35,769 nucleotides of DNA from Dokdonella immobilis (GCF_900115085.1 NZ_FOVF01000040.1:1-35769), one strand, 5' to 3'. Positions 24,903 through 34,185 are shown, numbered from the stretch's first letter. Program-made: numbers and translations. Notes: generated by a model not told the origin, from the sequence alone.

Positions 24903-24908
24903 TATAAG
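24903..24908 (+). promoter_or_regulatory. Candidate -10 box for the algC-like gene
   Basis: TATAAG lies 38 nt upstream of the ATG at 24947 in the 117-nt gap after dut. No good -35 is seen at standard spacing, and read-through from coaBC-dut is also likely. A small inverted repeat CGTTTGAA / TTCGAACG (24831-24848) follows the dut stop, without a T-run. Confidence 0.35.
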
Positions 24909-24946
24909 ACCACTCCAATAGCGTTGGCGGGGCAAGGGTAGGAACA

Positions 24947-27385
24947 ATGGCCGAAGCAGAACTGCCAGCGAAACCCCGGGCGGGAAAGAAATCCCCGCTC
25001 GCCACCATCGGCGCCGTGCTGCTTCCGCGCCTGAAGGTGTTGCTGCCGCTGGTCATCGCGACGATTCTCATGCTGGTCGGCTTCTTCCTGCTCTGGCAAT
25101 GTTCCCTCGTCTACAGCGAGAGCGGAAGCGTGGCAGCCGCCCAGAGCTCGCGTGAACGAGCCGTGGCGGCCATCGGCGAGCGCATCGGGGAAGTGGTTCG
25201 CCGGGCGCAGGAGGTGGTGGGATCCGATGCGGTCCTGGCGGCGCTCGGCACGGTCGATCAGGCCGGGCTGACGGCGGCAGCCGAAGAAGTCAGGCGCGCC
25301 TGGCCGGAACTGGTGGATGCTGTCTTCTACAGCCCGGACCTGCCGGATATCCGCGAACGCGACTTGCGTCGCTTCGGTTACTGGCGGGCCCAGATGCTCA
25401 TGCAGGCCCAGTTGAGCGGGTCGCCAGCACCCGTACAGATCCACAAGAGCAACAGCGAAGGCCAGCAACTCGTCCTCGTGCTGCCGGTCGAGTCGGCGCA
25501 GGCCACGGTCGCCTATGCCTATCTCGCATTACCCGCATCGGTCATCGTCGACGTACTCAAGGAGCCTGGGCGTGCCTCCACCCGCATCGATTTGCGCCAG
25601 GGCGACGGTCGTGGCGACCTGCTGATCGCAAGCTCGGGGACTTCCGGGGGCAACTCACTCGGTGACCTTGGAGTGCCCATCGAAGGATCGCAACTGCGCC
25701 TCGCGATCGCCGATCCGGACAATCAGATCGTGGTGACGCGCAATCTGTGGGTGCTGGTTCCGGCGACCCTGTTTTGTCTGCTGGGCGGATTCCTCGCCCT
25801 GTGGCTTCGCCAGGTCGGCATGCAAGGGGCTGCCGCCGCGTTCAAGCCGCGCAATCGAAACGAACCAAAGGAGATCACCTTGGCCGAGGCCATCAAGAAG
25901 CAGGCGGAATCGGATTCAGCGGCAGCCACGGCCGCCGCTGTCGCCGAGCCGGCAACGGGGCCATCCAGGGTCGAGCCGGCCAGGCCGAAGCCTGGCGAAA
26001 AGAAGGTCGGCGTCAATCGGAGCATCTTCCGCGCATACGACATTCGCGGCGTGCTCGGCCAGACCCTGACCAACGACATCGCGCGCCAGATTGGTCGCGC
26101 GATTGGAAGCGAGGCGCAGCACCGCGGATTGCGCGAAATCGTGGTCGGTCGCGACGGGCGCCTCTCGGGTCCCGATCTTTCCGGGGCGCTGATCGAGGGG
26201 CTTCGCGCCGCCGGATGCGATGTGATCGATATCGGCCTGGCGCCGACGCCGCTGACCTACTTCGGCGCCTACCACCTGCAGACAGGCTCCTGCGTCTCGG
26301 TCACCGGCAGCCACAATCCGCCCGACTACAACGGGTTCAAGATCGTGCTGGGCGGCGAAACCCTGTCCGAAGGCGCAATCCAGGACCTGTATGGCCGAAT
26401 CGCGGAAGAGCGCTACAGCACCGGCTCGGGCGGCCTGCAGGTGATGAATCTGCAGGACGACTACGTGGCCCGGATCTGCGATGACATCCAGGTCGAAAAA
26501 AGGCTCAAGGTCGTTGTCGATTGCGGCAATGGCGTTGCCGGTGCCGTCGCGCCGGCGGTTCTGGAAGGAATTGGCTGCGAGGTCCACGAGCTGTACTGCG
26601 AGGTCGACGGCCTGTTCCCCAATCACCATCCGGACCCTTCCGATCCGCGCAACCTGCAGGACCTGATTCTTTCGGTGAAACAGACCGGCGCCGATATCGG
26701 GCTCGCCTTCGATGGTGACGGCGATCGTCTCGGTGTGGTGACCAGGACCGGCGAGGTGATCTATCCGGACCGCTTGTTGATGCTGTTCGCGATCGACGTC
26801 CTGAGCCGGAATCCGGGCGCGACCATCATCTATGACGTCAAGTGCACCGGCCACCTGCAACCGTTGATCCTGCAGCACGGCGGCAGTCCGATCATGTGGC
26901 GCACCGGTCATTCCCTGATCAAGAGCAAGATGCGCGAGACGTCAGCCCAGCTGGCCGGTGAAATGAGCGGGCATTTCTTCTTCGCCGAGCGCTGGTACGG
27001 ATTCGACGATGCCGTGTATGCCGCCGCCCGCCTGCTCGAGATCCTGGCTGGAGATCCCGAGGGGCGGTCGGCTGAAGAGGTATTCGCTGCACTGCCGAAG
27101 GGTGTATCGACGCCCGAACTCAAGATCGAAATGCGCGAGGGCGAACACTATCGTTTCATCGAGTCGTTCCGCGCAAAGGCGAATTTCGAGGGTGCGCGTC
27201 TGACCACCATCGACGGGCTGCGCGCCGATTGGCCGGATGGCTGGGGACTGGTGCGTGCATCCAACACGACGCCGGTTCTCGTGCTGCGCTTCGATGCCGA
27301 CAACGAGGCAGCGCTGAAGCGCATTCAGTCGGCCTTCCGCGAGCAACTGCAGGCGCTTGACAGCGCCTTGCCCCTGCCTTTCTAG
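24947..27385 (+). CDS. algC: Phosphomannomutase/phosphoglucomutase with membrane-anchored N-terminal domain
   Basis: An 812-residue protein. The C-terminal 450 residues are a complete alpha-D-phosphohexomutase: active-site Ser455 in TGSHNPPDYNG, metal loop FDGDGDR (Asp589, 591, 593), sugar-binding GEMSGH (671-676) and phosphate loop RASNTTP (about 771-777). It would make mannose-1-P and glucose-1-P for LPS, exopolysaccharide or nucleotide sugars. The N-terminal 345 residues are extra: a transmembrane helix at about 31-50, a roughly 210-residue presumably periplasmic segment, a second helix at about 266-287, then an Ala/Glu-rich linker. Such long forms are known in Xanthomonadales and Pseudomonas; the short P. 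aeruginosa enzyme is 463 residues. The role of the extension is unknown; it could sense or anchor. AGGA lies 4 nt before the ATG. Confidence 0.93.
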   Translation: MAEAELPAKPRAGKKSPLATIGAVLLPRLKVLLPLVIATILMLVGFFLLWQCSLVYSESGSVAAAQSSRERAVAAIGERIGEVVRRAQEVVGSDAVLAALGTVDQAGLTAAAEEVRRAWPELVDAVFYSPDLPDIRERDLRRFGYWRAQMLMQAQLSGSPAPVQIHKSNSEGQQLVLVLPVESAQATVAYAYLALPASVIVDVLKEPGRASTRIDLRQGDGRGDLLIASSGTSGGNSLGDLGVPIEGSQLRLAIADPDNQIVVTRNLWVLVPATLFCLLGGFLALWLRQVGMQGAAAAFKPRNRNEPKEITLAEAIKKQAESDSAAATAAAVAEPATGPSRVEPARPKPGEKKVGVNRSIFRAYDIRGVLGQTLTNDIARQIGRAIGSEAQHRGLREIVVGRDGRLSGPDLSGALIEGLRAAGCDVIDIGLAPTPLTYFGAYHLQTGSCVSVTGSHNPPDYNGFKIVLGGETLSEGAIQDLYGRIAEERYSTGSGGLQVMNLQDDYVARICDDIQVEKRLKVVVDCGNGVAGAVAPAVLEGIGCEVHELYCEVDGLFPNHHPDPSDPRNLQDLILSVKQTGADIGLAFDGDGDRLGVVTRTGEVIYPDRLLMLFAIDVLSRNPGATIIYDVKCTGHLQPLILQHGGSPIMWRTGHSLIKSKMRETSAQLAGEMSGHFFFAERWYGFDDAVYAAARLLEILAGDPEGRSAEEVFAALPKGVSTPELKIEMREGEHYRFIESFRAKANFEGARLTTIDGLRADWPDGWGLVRASNTTPVLVLRFDADNEAALKRIQSAFREQLQALDSALPLPF

Positions 27386-27580
27386 GAAGCCGCGCGAGTT
27401 TGCCGGGCCCGACCACGAAGGCCGTCAGAGGGGCCTTGGATCTCTGCCCCAGGCCGCTTGTCGTGGCGGCTTGGTGCGCATCTCGGGACTTGCCGCGTCG
27501 GCCGCCAGGTTCGGATTTGCGCGTCCGCTGCCCGGTTTGGAATGGCCGGACGCCGCAGCTGCGGTACTCGGCGAATCGTC

Positions 27581-28210
27581 CTAGTGCTGACCGTATTTTT
27601 CGCGAAGGGCCCGATAGTGATCGAGCTCCTTGGCGAAATCCTTGACCGTCGACTCGCGTTCGACCTTGCGTCGCTCGATCAGGGCGTGCTGGGTCTCGAT
27701 ATTCCTGCGCAAGTCGCCTATCTGGCCCGCCAGCTTGGCCGGCACCGGACGATCGCTGCGCTCCAGGGCGGCCGCCCTGCCGAGCAGGTCGGTCAGGCTG
27801 CGCTCGAGGCTTTCGAGGGTGGCGTGCTGGCTGCTCAGTTGCAGATCGATCATTTCAAGTTGCTGCCGATGCGTCTCGATCAGGTCCTTTTCGGTCGGGT
27901 TGGCGGCCAGTAGTTGTTGATCTGCGCGCTGCTGGCGCTCGGCCGCATCCTTCTCGGCTCGGGCCGCATCTGCCGCGACTTTTGCTTCCCGCCGCTGCTC
28001 CGGCGTCTTTGCGGGCTCCACGCGCTTGACCACGATTCCCTGCGCATTGATCACCTCGTAGCCCCGCACGCCGGCATCTGCGGGCAGGCTGTCGGTGTAG
28101 TGCAGGTTTCCTTCGGCGTCGCGCCACTTGTAACGAACGCTGCCGGCCGCGAGGGCCGATGCGGCGACGACCGAGAGCAGCAGGATGGACGTGAGTCGGA
28201 AGATGGTCAT
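27581..28210 (-). CDS. Exported DUF4124-type protein with coiled-coil tail
   Basis: A 209-residue exported protein. A signal peptide (MTIFRLTSILLLSVVAASALAA) is followed by a short DUF4124-like domain (YKWRDAEGNLHYTDSLP, residues about 26-50), common in proteobacterial envelope proteins. From about residue 70 to the end the protein is highly charged, with heptad-like helices (a likely coiled coil) rich in Glu, Gln, Arg and Leu. Function is unknown. The ATG at 28210 has GGGAG 11 nt upstream, a little far. A TATACT -10 candidate occurs at 28319-28324. Confidence 0.85.
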   Translation of the reverse strand: MTIFRLTSILLLSVVAASALAAGSVRYKWRDAEGNLHYTDSLPADAGVRGYEVINAQGIVVKRVEPAKTPEQRREAKVAADAARAEKDAAERQQRADQQLLAANPTEKDLIETHRQQLEMIDLQLSSQHATLESLERSLTDLLGRAAALERSDRPVPAKLAGQIGDLRRNIETQHALIERRKVERESTVKDFAKELDHYRALREKYGQH

Positions 28211-28318
28211 GTATGTGAAAACTCCCGGGAAAGCAGTGATCGGGGCCAGACGAGCGAGCATCGCGACTGTCGGGGCAACCTGCTGGCGGCGAAGAGCCGT
28301 CGTGCCGATTCCGTCTCA

Positions 28319-28324
28319 AGTATA
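28319..28324 (-). promoter_or_regulatory. Candidate -10 box for the DUF4124 gene
   Basis: TATACT on the minus strand is followed by TGAGAC and lies 109 nt upstream of the ATG at 28210, in the 146-nt gap after pyrE. The long leader is a weak point, and no good -35 is visible. Confidence 0.3.
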
Positions 28325-28356
28325 GGTGAGGTCATGCCGTTGCGCAGCGCGGTGGA

Positions 28357-28998
28357 TCACACGCCATATTCGCGCCGGTAGGCCATCAGACGCACGCGCT
28401 GTTCGGCCAGTGCGGGATTCTCCCCCGCGTAGGCAAGCAGGTCCCCCAGGCCGGCGATGGCGATTACCGGAACACCGAATTTGGCCGAGATTTCCTGGGC
28501 AGCGGATTGCGCGCCCTGTCCGCGTTCCTGCCGGTCGAGCGCGATCAAAACACCCGCTGGTACCGCTCCCGCATGGCGGACAAGCGCCAGCGACTCGCGA
28601 ATCGCGGTACCCGCAGTAATGACGTCGTCGACAATCAGGACCTTGCCGGCCAAAGGCGCCCCGACCAGGCTCCCGCCCTCGCCATGGTCCTTTGCTTCCT
28701 TGCGGTTGTAGGCGAAAGCGCGATCCATGTCGTGATGCTCGGAAAGCGCGGCTACGGTCAACGCGGCCAATGGAATGCCCTTGTACGCAGGACCGAACAC
28801 CAGATCGAATGGAACGCCGCTGGATGCCGCCGCAGCGGCATAGCAGCGCCCCAGTCTGGCCAGCGCGGCGCCGGTGTTGAACAGGCCTGCATTGAAGAAA
28901 TACGGACTGCTGCGACCAGACTTGAGGGTGAATTCGCCGAATCGCAGAGCCTTGTTGGCGATGGCCAGGGCCAGAAAGTCGCGTTGGTAGTCCTGCAT
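28357..28998 (-). CDS. pyrE: Orotate phosphoribosyltransferase
   Basis: A 213-residue enzyme that makes OMP from orotate and PRPP in pyrimidine synthesis. The PRPP-binding loop [17 protein letters not shown] and the early motifs [17 protein letters not shown] and [11 protein letters not shown] are intact. Length equals E. coli PyrE when the ATG at 28998 ([13 protein letters not shown]) is used; the frame stays open further upstream but that part is not conserved-looking. No clear Shine-Dalgarno sequence. It is divergent from xth across 152 nt. Confidence 0.95.
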   Translation of the reverse strand: MQDYQRDFLALAIANKALRFGEFTLKSGRSSPYFFNAGLFNTGAALARLGRCYAAAAASSGVPFDLVFGPAYKGIPLAALTVAALSEHHDMDRAFAYNRKEAKDHGEGGSLVGAPLAGKVLIVDDVITAGTAIRESLALVRHAGAVPAGVLIALDRQERGQGAQSAAQEISAKFGVPVIAIAGLGDLLAYAGENPALAEQRVRLMAYRREYGV

Positions 28999-29150
28999 GG
29001 TGGCGGCATCGATAGCGAAGATCGGGGCTGGATTGTGCAAGACTCGGCGCGGCGGTGAAAGTCGAACGCGGATGCGGTCCGGCATGACGAGCGCAGCGTG
29101 CCGCAGTTCCGGTAGGCTTGCGGCCATTCCCCAATTCCCACTCCCCTCCC

Positions 29151-29948
29151 ATGAGAATCATCAGTTTCAACGCCAACGGCATCCGTTCCGCGGCCAGCAA
29201 GGGCTTTTTCGATTGGCTACGCCAGCAAAAGGCCGATATCACCTGTATCCAGGAGACCAAGGCCCAGGAAGATCAATTGACCGACCCGATGTTCAAGCCG
29301 GATCGCCATCACTGCTTCTACAAGGATGCGACGACGAAGAAGGGCTACAGCGGCGTCGCAATCTATTCGCGCCGCGAGCCGGACGAGGTGCGCACGGCCC
29401 TGGGATGGGCTCCTTTCGACGACGAAGGCCGTTATATCGAGGCACGCTTCGGCAATCTCAGTGTAGTCTCGTTCTACATTCCGTCCGGTTCCTCGGGCGA
29501 ACTTCGCCAGGGTTTCAAGTTCGAGGTCATGGACTGGCTCAGGCCCATTCTCGATGAGTGGCTGGCCAGTGGTCGCGACTATGTGCTGTGCGGCGACTGG
29601 AACATCGTGCGCAGTGCGCTCGATATCAGGAACTGGAAATCCAACCAGAAGAACTCCGGATGTCTGCCAGCCGAACGCGCCTGGCTCAACGCGCAGATCG
29701 GCCCCGACCTCGGCGGCGACGGCACACCTTCGGCCGCGCGCGGCTGGGTCGACACCTATCGCGTGTTGCATCCGGAGGGTCAGGACTACACGTGGTGGAG
29801 CAATCGGGGGGCTGCCCGCGCGAACGATGTCGGCTGGCGTATCGACTACCAGTTCGTTACGCCAGGCCTGCAACCGGGACGCTGCGCCATCGCCGCAACG
29901 CCGCGTTTCTCCGACCATGCGCCCTATCTTGTCGACTACGCAACGTGA
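29151..29948 (+). CDS. xth: Exodeoxyribonuclease III (AP endonuclease)
   Basis: A 265-residue Mg-dependent AP endonuclease/3' exonuclease of the ExoIII type, acting in base-excision repair. Conserved residues are visible: NANGIRSA (Asn7/Asn9), QETKAQ (Glu35), [16 protein letters not shown] (Asp149, Asn151), WRIDYQFV and SDHAP (Asp255, His256). The ATG at 29151 follows a C-rich leader (about 25 nt of C/T and A) without any Shine-Dalgarno sequence, which is unusual for a housekeeping gene. Its stop overlaps the next gene's GTG start by 4 nt. Confidence 0.93.
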   Translation: MRIISFNANGIRSAASKGFFDWLRQQKADITCIQETKAQEDQLTDPMFKPDRHHCFYKDATTKKGYSGVAIYSRREPDEVRTALGWAPFDDEGRYIEARFGNLSVVSFYIPSGSSGELRQGFKFEVMDWLRPILDEWLASGRDYVLCGDWNIVRSALDIRNWKSNQKNSGCLPAERAWLNAQIGPDLGGDGTPSAARGWVDTYRVLHPEGQDYTWWSNRGAARANDVGWRIDYQFVTPGLQPGRCAIAATPRFSDHAPYLVDYAT

Positions 29949-31234
29949 CAGAGACAACCGCCAGGAAGCCCTCGGTCTGGAAGGCATTCGCCCAGCCTTC
30001 CGCGCGGACGATGTTCATGTTCGGGTTCTCTTCGGGACTGCCCTTTCTGCTTGTTGCCGGCACCTTGTCCTACTGGCTCAAGCAGCATGGGGTGGTGCTG
30101 AAGGAGATAACCGTCATCGCCAGCGCCGGCTTGCTCTATGCCTTCAAGCCGCTTTGGGCCCCGTTTCTCGATCACTGGCGAGCCCCCGGATTTGCCTGGC
30201 TCGGGCGGCGCCGCGGTTGGCTGTTGCTGGCGCAGACCGGCATCGTCATCGGATTGATCGGAATGGCGATGTTGACGCCAGCGCATCTTGCTCCCTTCAT
30301 TGCGGCGACACTGATGGTCGCGTTCTTCGGTGCGACACAGGACATCGCGGTGGACGCCTGGCGCATCGAAATTGCTCCATCCGAGCAGCAGGGCGCTCTC
30401 ATTGCGACGTATTCCCTGGGTTACCGCATTGCCCTGATGGTGGCCGGCGCGTTCGCCCTGATACTCGCCGATCATGTGCCCTGGCGGCTCGTCTACTTCG
30501 CGATGGCGGCGACGATGCTGCTGCCGATTGCGGCAAATCTCCGTGCCGCCGAGCCCGATGTGGTGGTGCGCAATGCGCCGACCTGGAGCGAGGCGATGCG
30601 CAACGCGTTCGTTGACCCGTTCGCGGACTTCTTTCGTCGCTATGGCAAGGTGCTGGCCCTGGTAACCCTGGCCTTTCTTCTTCTGTTCAAGATTCCCGAG
30701 CAGGCGACGATCGGCGGGATCATGGGGCCGTTCTACCGGGACATGGGCTTCAGCCAGACCCAGATCGGAGCGGTGACCAAGATCTACGGGATCTGGATTG
30801 GCATCGCGGGCGCGTTTCTCGGCGGTGCCATGGTGATTCGTTGGGGAGCCTGGAGACCGCTGTGCGCGATGATCCTGATGTGCGGATGCTGCAATCTGCT
30901 CTACCTCGTGCTGATTGCCTTTCCAGGCAATCTCTGGGCACTGACGGCGGTCATCTCGGCTGAAAACCTGACCCTGGGCATGCTGGGGCCTCCGACCGTG
31001 GCGTTCCTTTCGGCGCTCGTCAATCGTGAGCACACCGCAACCCAGTACGCCCTCCTGAGTTCCCTGGTAAACCTGCCGGGAAAGCTGCTCGGCATTTTTG
31101 CCGGAGGCATTGCCATGTCGGTCGGCTACGGTGCGTACTTCGTCATCACCGTTTTCGCCCTCATTCCTGCGACGATCCTGCTCGTGTGGTTGTGGCCGCG
31201 TTACCGGGATATCGGAAAGCAGCCTGCCGGGTAG
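29945..31234 (+). CDS. ampG: AmpG-like muropeptide permease (MFS)
   Basis: A 429-residue 12-helix MFS protein of the AmpG family, importing anhydro-muropeptides for recycling. The family start FMFGFSSGLPFLLVAGTLSY is clear, followed by LYAFKPLWAPFLDHW and ATQDIAVDAWRIEI, also AmpG hallmarks. The start chosen is GTG at 29945, overlapping the xth stop (GTGA); an earlier in-frame start would overlap xth fully. Downstream on the other strand lie anmK and an M23 peptidase, which fits peptidoglycan recycling. Strict AmpG transport activity is inferred from family membership. Confidence 0.9.
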   Translation: MTETTARKPSVWKAFAQPSARTMFMFGFSSGLPFLLVAGTLSYWLKQHGVVLKEITVIASAGLLYAFKPLWAPFLDHWRAPGFAWLGRRRGWLLLAQTGIVIGLIGMAMLTPAHLAPFIAATLMVAFFGATQDIAVDAWRIEIAPSEQQGALIATYSLGYRIALMVAGAFALILADHVPWRLVYFAMAATMLLPIAANLRAAEPDVVVRNAPTWSEAMRNAFVDPFADFFRRYGKVLALVTLAFLLLFKIPEQATIGGIMGPFYRDMGFSQTQIGAVTKIYGIWIGIAGAFLGGAMVIRWGAWRPLCAMILMCGCCNLLYLVLIAFPGNLWALTAVISAENLTLGMLGPPTVAFLSALVNREHTATQYALLSSLVNLPGKLLGIFAGGIAMSVGYGAYFVITVFALIPATILLVWLWPRYRDIGKQPAG

Positions 31235-31337
31235 TCCGTGTCGGCGGCCCGTGGAACCCGGATGCGTGTCTGGCCGCACTGAAATGGGGCCGTAAAGTTG
31301 CGACAATGGAAATTGATCCGGGTGATAGCGTTAGGCC

Positions 31338-31622
31338 ATGGCTGAAATCCTGATTTCCAACATCGACAAGGCCACGCTGGCAAGGATGGCCGAACTGGCC
31401 AATGAGCGCGGCTGGTCGACCAACGAAGTCGCGCTGCGCGCGTTGCGCTATGCGCTTGGCCTCAGCACGGAATACCTGGGTGCCAGCGATCGGCAGGATA
31501 TCGCGACCATGCGTGGCGTCTGGAACCAGAGCGAGAACCAGGCCTTCCGCGAAGCCATGGAAGCGTTCCGGCAGGTCGAATCCGGCCCAACATTCGAATC
31601 TGCGGACAAGCGCGAGAAATAG
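31338..31622 (+). CDS. Small ribbon-helix-helix-like (FitA/antitoxin-type) protein
   Basis: A 94-residue protein. Residues 1-45 have the look of a ribbon-helix-helix: a strand (AEILISNID), a helix (ATLARMAELANERG), a turn and a second helix (STNEVALRALRYALG), as in FitA-like antitoxins. The rest (SEYLGASDRQ onward) is charged and probably disordered, where antitoxins usually bind a toxin. No toxin gene accompanies it: the next gene, convergent with stops 2 nt apart, is anmK. It could be a DNA-binding regulator or an orphan antitoxin. A short AGG occurs 2-5 nt before the ATG, a weak ribosome-binding site. Confidence 0.75.
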   Translation: MAEILISNIDKATLARMAELANERGWSTNEVALRALRYALGLSTEYLGASDRQDIATMRGVWNQSENQAFREAMEAFRQVESGPTFESADKREK

Positions 31623-31624
31623 AC

Positions 31625-32728
31625 TCAGCGGGGAGCCGAATGGATGGCGCCAAGCACCCTGGGTCCGCGTGCGCCACTGACGCTGGGAAGGTTGCCCGGT
31701 CGTTCGGCGAGGCGTTCGCGGGCCAGCCAGGCAAACAGCGCTGCCTCGACGAAATCGGGGTCGATACCTGCTGTCGACGTGCTCCTCACGGGGAGAGGAG
31801 CCAAGGCGGCTGAAAGGTCGGCCATCAAGGCCGGGTTGTGCACCCCGCCGCCGCAAACCAGCAGCTCGCCCATCTCGCCAACCGATGTTTGCAGGGCATC
31901 GACGATCGAGCGGACAGTCAGCGCCAGCAGGGTCGCCTGCGTGTCGGCTGGAAGAATCGGGCTTTTGCCGAGGCGTGCGTCGAGCCAATCGAGGTTGAAA
32001 TACTCGCGACCGCTGCTCTTCGGCGCTGGAGCGGAGAAGTAGGGGTCTTCGAGCAGCGTATTGAGCAGGTCCGAATGCACGGTTCCCGAACGCGCCCAGG
32101 TGCCATCGAGGTCGAAGGCAAGGCCCCGATGGCGTCCGATCCACGCGTCCATCAGGCAACTGGCCGGGCCGGTGTCGAACCCGAGCACGGGCTGCGTGCC
32201 GGAGATGAGACTGACGTTGGCAATGCCGCCGAGATTGAGAACCGCGCAGGGAGCCCGCGAGGCAAATGCCGACGCGTGAAATGCGGGTGCCAAGGGCGCT
32301 CCCTGGCCACCAGCGGCGATATCGGCGCGTCGGAAGTCGGCCACGGTGCAGATGCCGGTGGTCTCCGCGATGACAGCGGCGTCGCCGATCTGCAGGGAAA
32401 ACGGGTGCCTGCCCATGGCTCGGTGGCGAATGGTCTGCCCGTGCGAACCGATCGCGGTGACTGCCCCGGCCTTGATCCCCTCATGTGCCAGCAGCTCGAC
32501 CGCCGCTTCGGCAAAGCATTCGCCGACCGCAACATCGAGGGCGCCGAGTTCGTCGAGACTGATCGCAGCCTGCGCTGCAGTCAGTGCGAGCAGGCGTTCG
32601 CGCAATTGCGCCGGGTACTTGCGCGTCGCTGCGGCCAGCAGTTTCAGCTCGGGGTCGAATTGAACCAGGGCTGCGTCGATGCCATCGGCACTCGTGCCCG
32701 AAATCAGGCCCAGATAGAGCGCCGACAC
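31625..32728 (-). CDS. anmK: Anhydro-N-acetylmuramic acid kinase
   Basis: A 367-residue sugar kinase that phosphorylates and opens 1,6-anhydro-MurNAc, feeding recycled cell-wall sugar back to metabolism. The N-terminal ATP-binding motif LGLISGTSADGIDAALV, the catalytic-region GSHGQTIRH, NLGGIANVS and GFDTGPASCLMDAW are all intact; length matches E. coli AnmK (369). The start is GTG at 32728, 8 nt after the M23 peptidase stop, so the two are likely co-transcribed. This is consistent with the AmpG permease gene on the other strand. Confidence 0.94.
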   Translation of the reverse strand: MSALYLGLISGTSADGIDAALVQFDPELKLLAAATRKYPAQLRERLLALTAAQAAISLDELGALDVAVGECFAEAAVELLAHEGIKAGAVTAIGSHGQTIRHRAMGRHPFSLQIGDAAVIAETTGICTVADFRRADIAAGGQGAPLAPAFHASAFASRAPCAVLNLGGIANVSLISGTQPVLGFDTGPASCLMDAWIGRHRGLAFDLDGTWARSGTVHSDLLNTLLEDPYFSAPAPKSSGREYFNLDWLDARLGKSPILPADTQATLLALTVRSIVDALQTSVGEMGELLVCGGGVHNPALMADLSAALAPLPVRSTSTAGIDPDFVEAALFAWLARERLAERPGNLPSVSGARGPRVLGAIHSAPR

Positions 32729-32736
32729 GGGAGAGC

Positions 32737-34185
32737 TCAGTTCCTGCGCGCGAGGCGAACGGAGTCGACGAGCTTGAGTTGCGCAAGCAGCGGCGCGGCA
32801 CCCTTGCTGAAGCGGGCCAGTTCGGTCGCCGGCAGCGGCTCTTCCTTGGGCAGGGTCACGGTCAGTGGATCGCGGTGCTTGCCATCGATGCGGAATTCGT
32901 AGTGCAGGTGGGGCCCGCTGGCCAGACCGGTCATGCCGACATAGCCGATGACCTGGCCCTGGCTGACGCGCTGGCCGACCTTGCCGGCGGCAAATCGCGA
33001 CATGTGCCCGTACAGGGTGGTGAACTTGCCGTTGTGCTGCAGGATGACGCAATTGCCGTAGCCGCCCTTCCGGCCGCGGAACACGATCTTGCCGGCACCG
33101 GCGGCCCGGATCGGCGTGCCGCTGGGTGCGGCATAGTCCACGCCGCGATGGGCGCGCATCTTGCCGAGAATCGGATGCATGCGACCGCTGCTGAACTTCG
33201 ACGATATCCGGGTGAACTCGACCGGGGTGCGCAGGAAGGCCTTGCGCAGCGGACGGCCGTCTTCGGTATAGAACAGGGTCTCGCCCTTGGCATTGGTGTA
33301 GCGGATCGCGGTGAATCGCTTTCCCTGGTTGATGAAGGTCGCGGCGATGACGTCACCGGCGCGCAGCCGCTCACCCTCCCGGTAGACCTCATCGTAGATC
33401 ACGCTGAAGCTGTCGCCCTGCCGCAGATCTTGGGCGAAATCGATGTCATAGCCGAACGCATTGGCCAGCCTGAGCGTCATCAGGTCGCTCATGCCTGCCT
33501 GGTCGCCGGCCTCGAACAGGGAACTCGTGATGACGCCGTGGGCGACTTCCACGCGCCGCTCGACGGCGCGGTCCTCGATCGACTCGGCAACCTTGTCCGC
33601 TGAAAACGCGAGCGTGACCCGGGTCTTCTCGTCGCGATCGAAGCGCAACGCCGTGAGCGAGCCGTCTGCCGCAATGTCAAAGGCAAACTCGTCGCCCGGC
33701 CGGATCCTGCGCAATGCCGAGGCATCTTCCTGCGCATCGAGTGCGCGTTGCAGGTCGCTGGCATTCAGCCCCTGCTCCCGGAAAATGTCCGAAAGCGATT
33801 GGCCGGGCTTAACCCTTGAGATTTTCCAGTCTGGCTCATTCTGGCCGTTGGCCGCGAGCGCGGCGATGGCCGCATCGGCCTCGGCCGGCAGCGGAGGCAG
33901 CTCGAGGGTGAGTGTGGTCAGGGCGACCCCGGCCGGCTCGCTGCGCGTGGCGCTGGCAAAGGTCGGCATGATCACGCCGACAAGGACTGTCAGCATCACG
34001 GCGGTTCCACCGAGGATCCAGTGTTCGCGGCGCCAGGAGGCCGGTGCCACGGCGACGTTGCGAAGGAAGGTCCAGGCCGGGTTGCGTAGACGGTTCTTCA
34101 GAAGTCTGAGACGGGCGCGCCGACGCGCCGCCTGGCGTCGAGCAATCTGATGGGCGTTTTGCGGCGTCGGATTAAGCTCGATCAC
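32737..34185 (-). CDS. M23 peptidoglycan endopeptidase with LysM/OapA-like domain
   Basis: A 482-residue membrane-anchored peptidase resembling MepM. A basic cytoplasmic tail (1-50, very Arg-rich) leads to one membrane segment at about 56-75 (WILGGTAVMLTVLVGVIM), then a LysM/OapA-like domain (about 118-180, with VKPGQSLSDIFREQGL), a middle region, and the catalytic M23 domain with HRGVD (His346, Asp350) and GPHLHYEF (His426, His428). It would cleave peptide cross-links during wall growth. The start is GTG at 34185, with GGAA 8-9 nt upstream. A promoter with -35 TTGACG and -10 TATGGT lies just upstream. It precedes anmK. Confidence 0.93.
   Translation of the reverse strand: MIELNPTPQNAHQIARRQAARRRARLRLLKNRLRNPAWTFLRNVAVAPASWRREHWILGGTAVMLTVLVGVIMPTFASATRSEPAGVALTTLTLELPPLPAEADAAIAALAANGQNEPDWKISRVKPGQSLSDIFREQGLNASDLQRALDAQEDASALRRIRPGDEFAFDIAADGSLTALRFDRDEKTRVTLAFSADKVAESIEDRAVERRVEVAHGVITSSLFEAGDQAGMSDLMTLRLANAFGYDIDFAQDLRQGDSFSVIYDEVYREGERLRAGDVIAATFINQGKRFTAIRYTNAKGETLFYTEDGRPLRKAFLRTPVEFTRISSKFSSGRMHPILGKMRAHRGVDYAAPSGTPIRAAGAGKIVFRGRKGGYGNCVILQHNGKFTTLYGHMSRFAAGKVGQRVSQGQVIGYVGMTGLASGPHLHYEFRIDGKHRDPLTVTLPKEEPLPATELARFSKGAAPLLAQLKLVDSVRLARRN

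Noticed and set aside
27386-27580. Possible small gene between the mutase and DUF4124 genes
   Set aside because: Open frames there lack a start signal and look like GC-driven noise.
31776-31802. Possible partial repeat in anmK resembling the element in the oxidoreductase (shared LPVRST peptide)
   Set aside because: The segment aligns with the normal anmK family sequence without an insertion, so the resemblance is probably chance.
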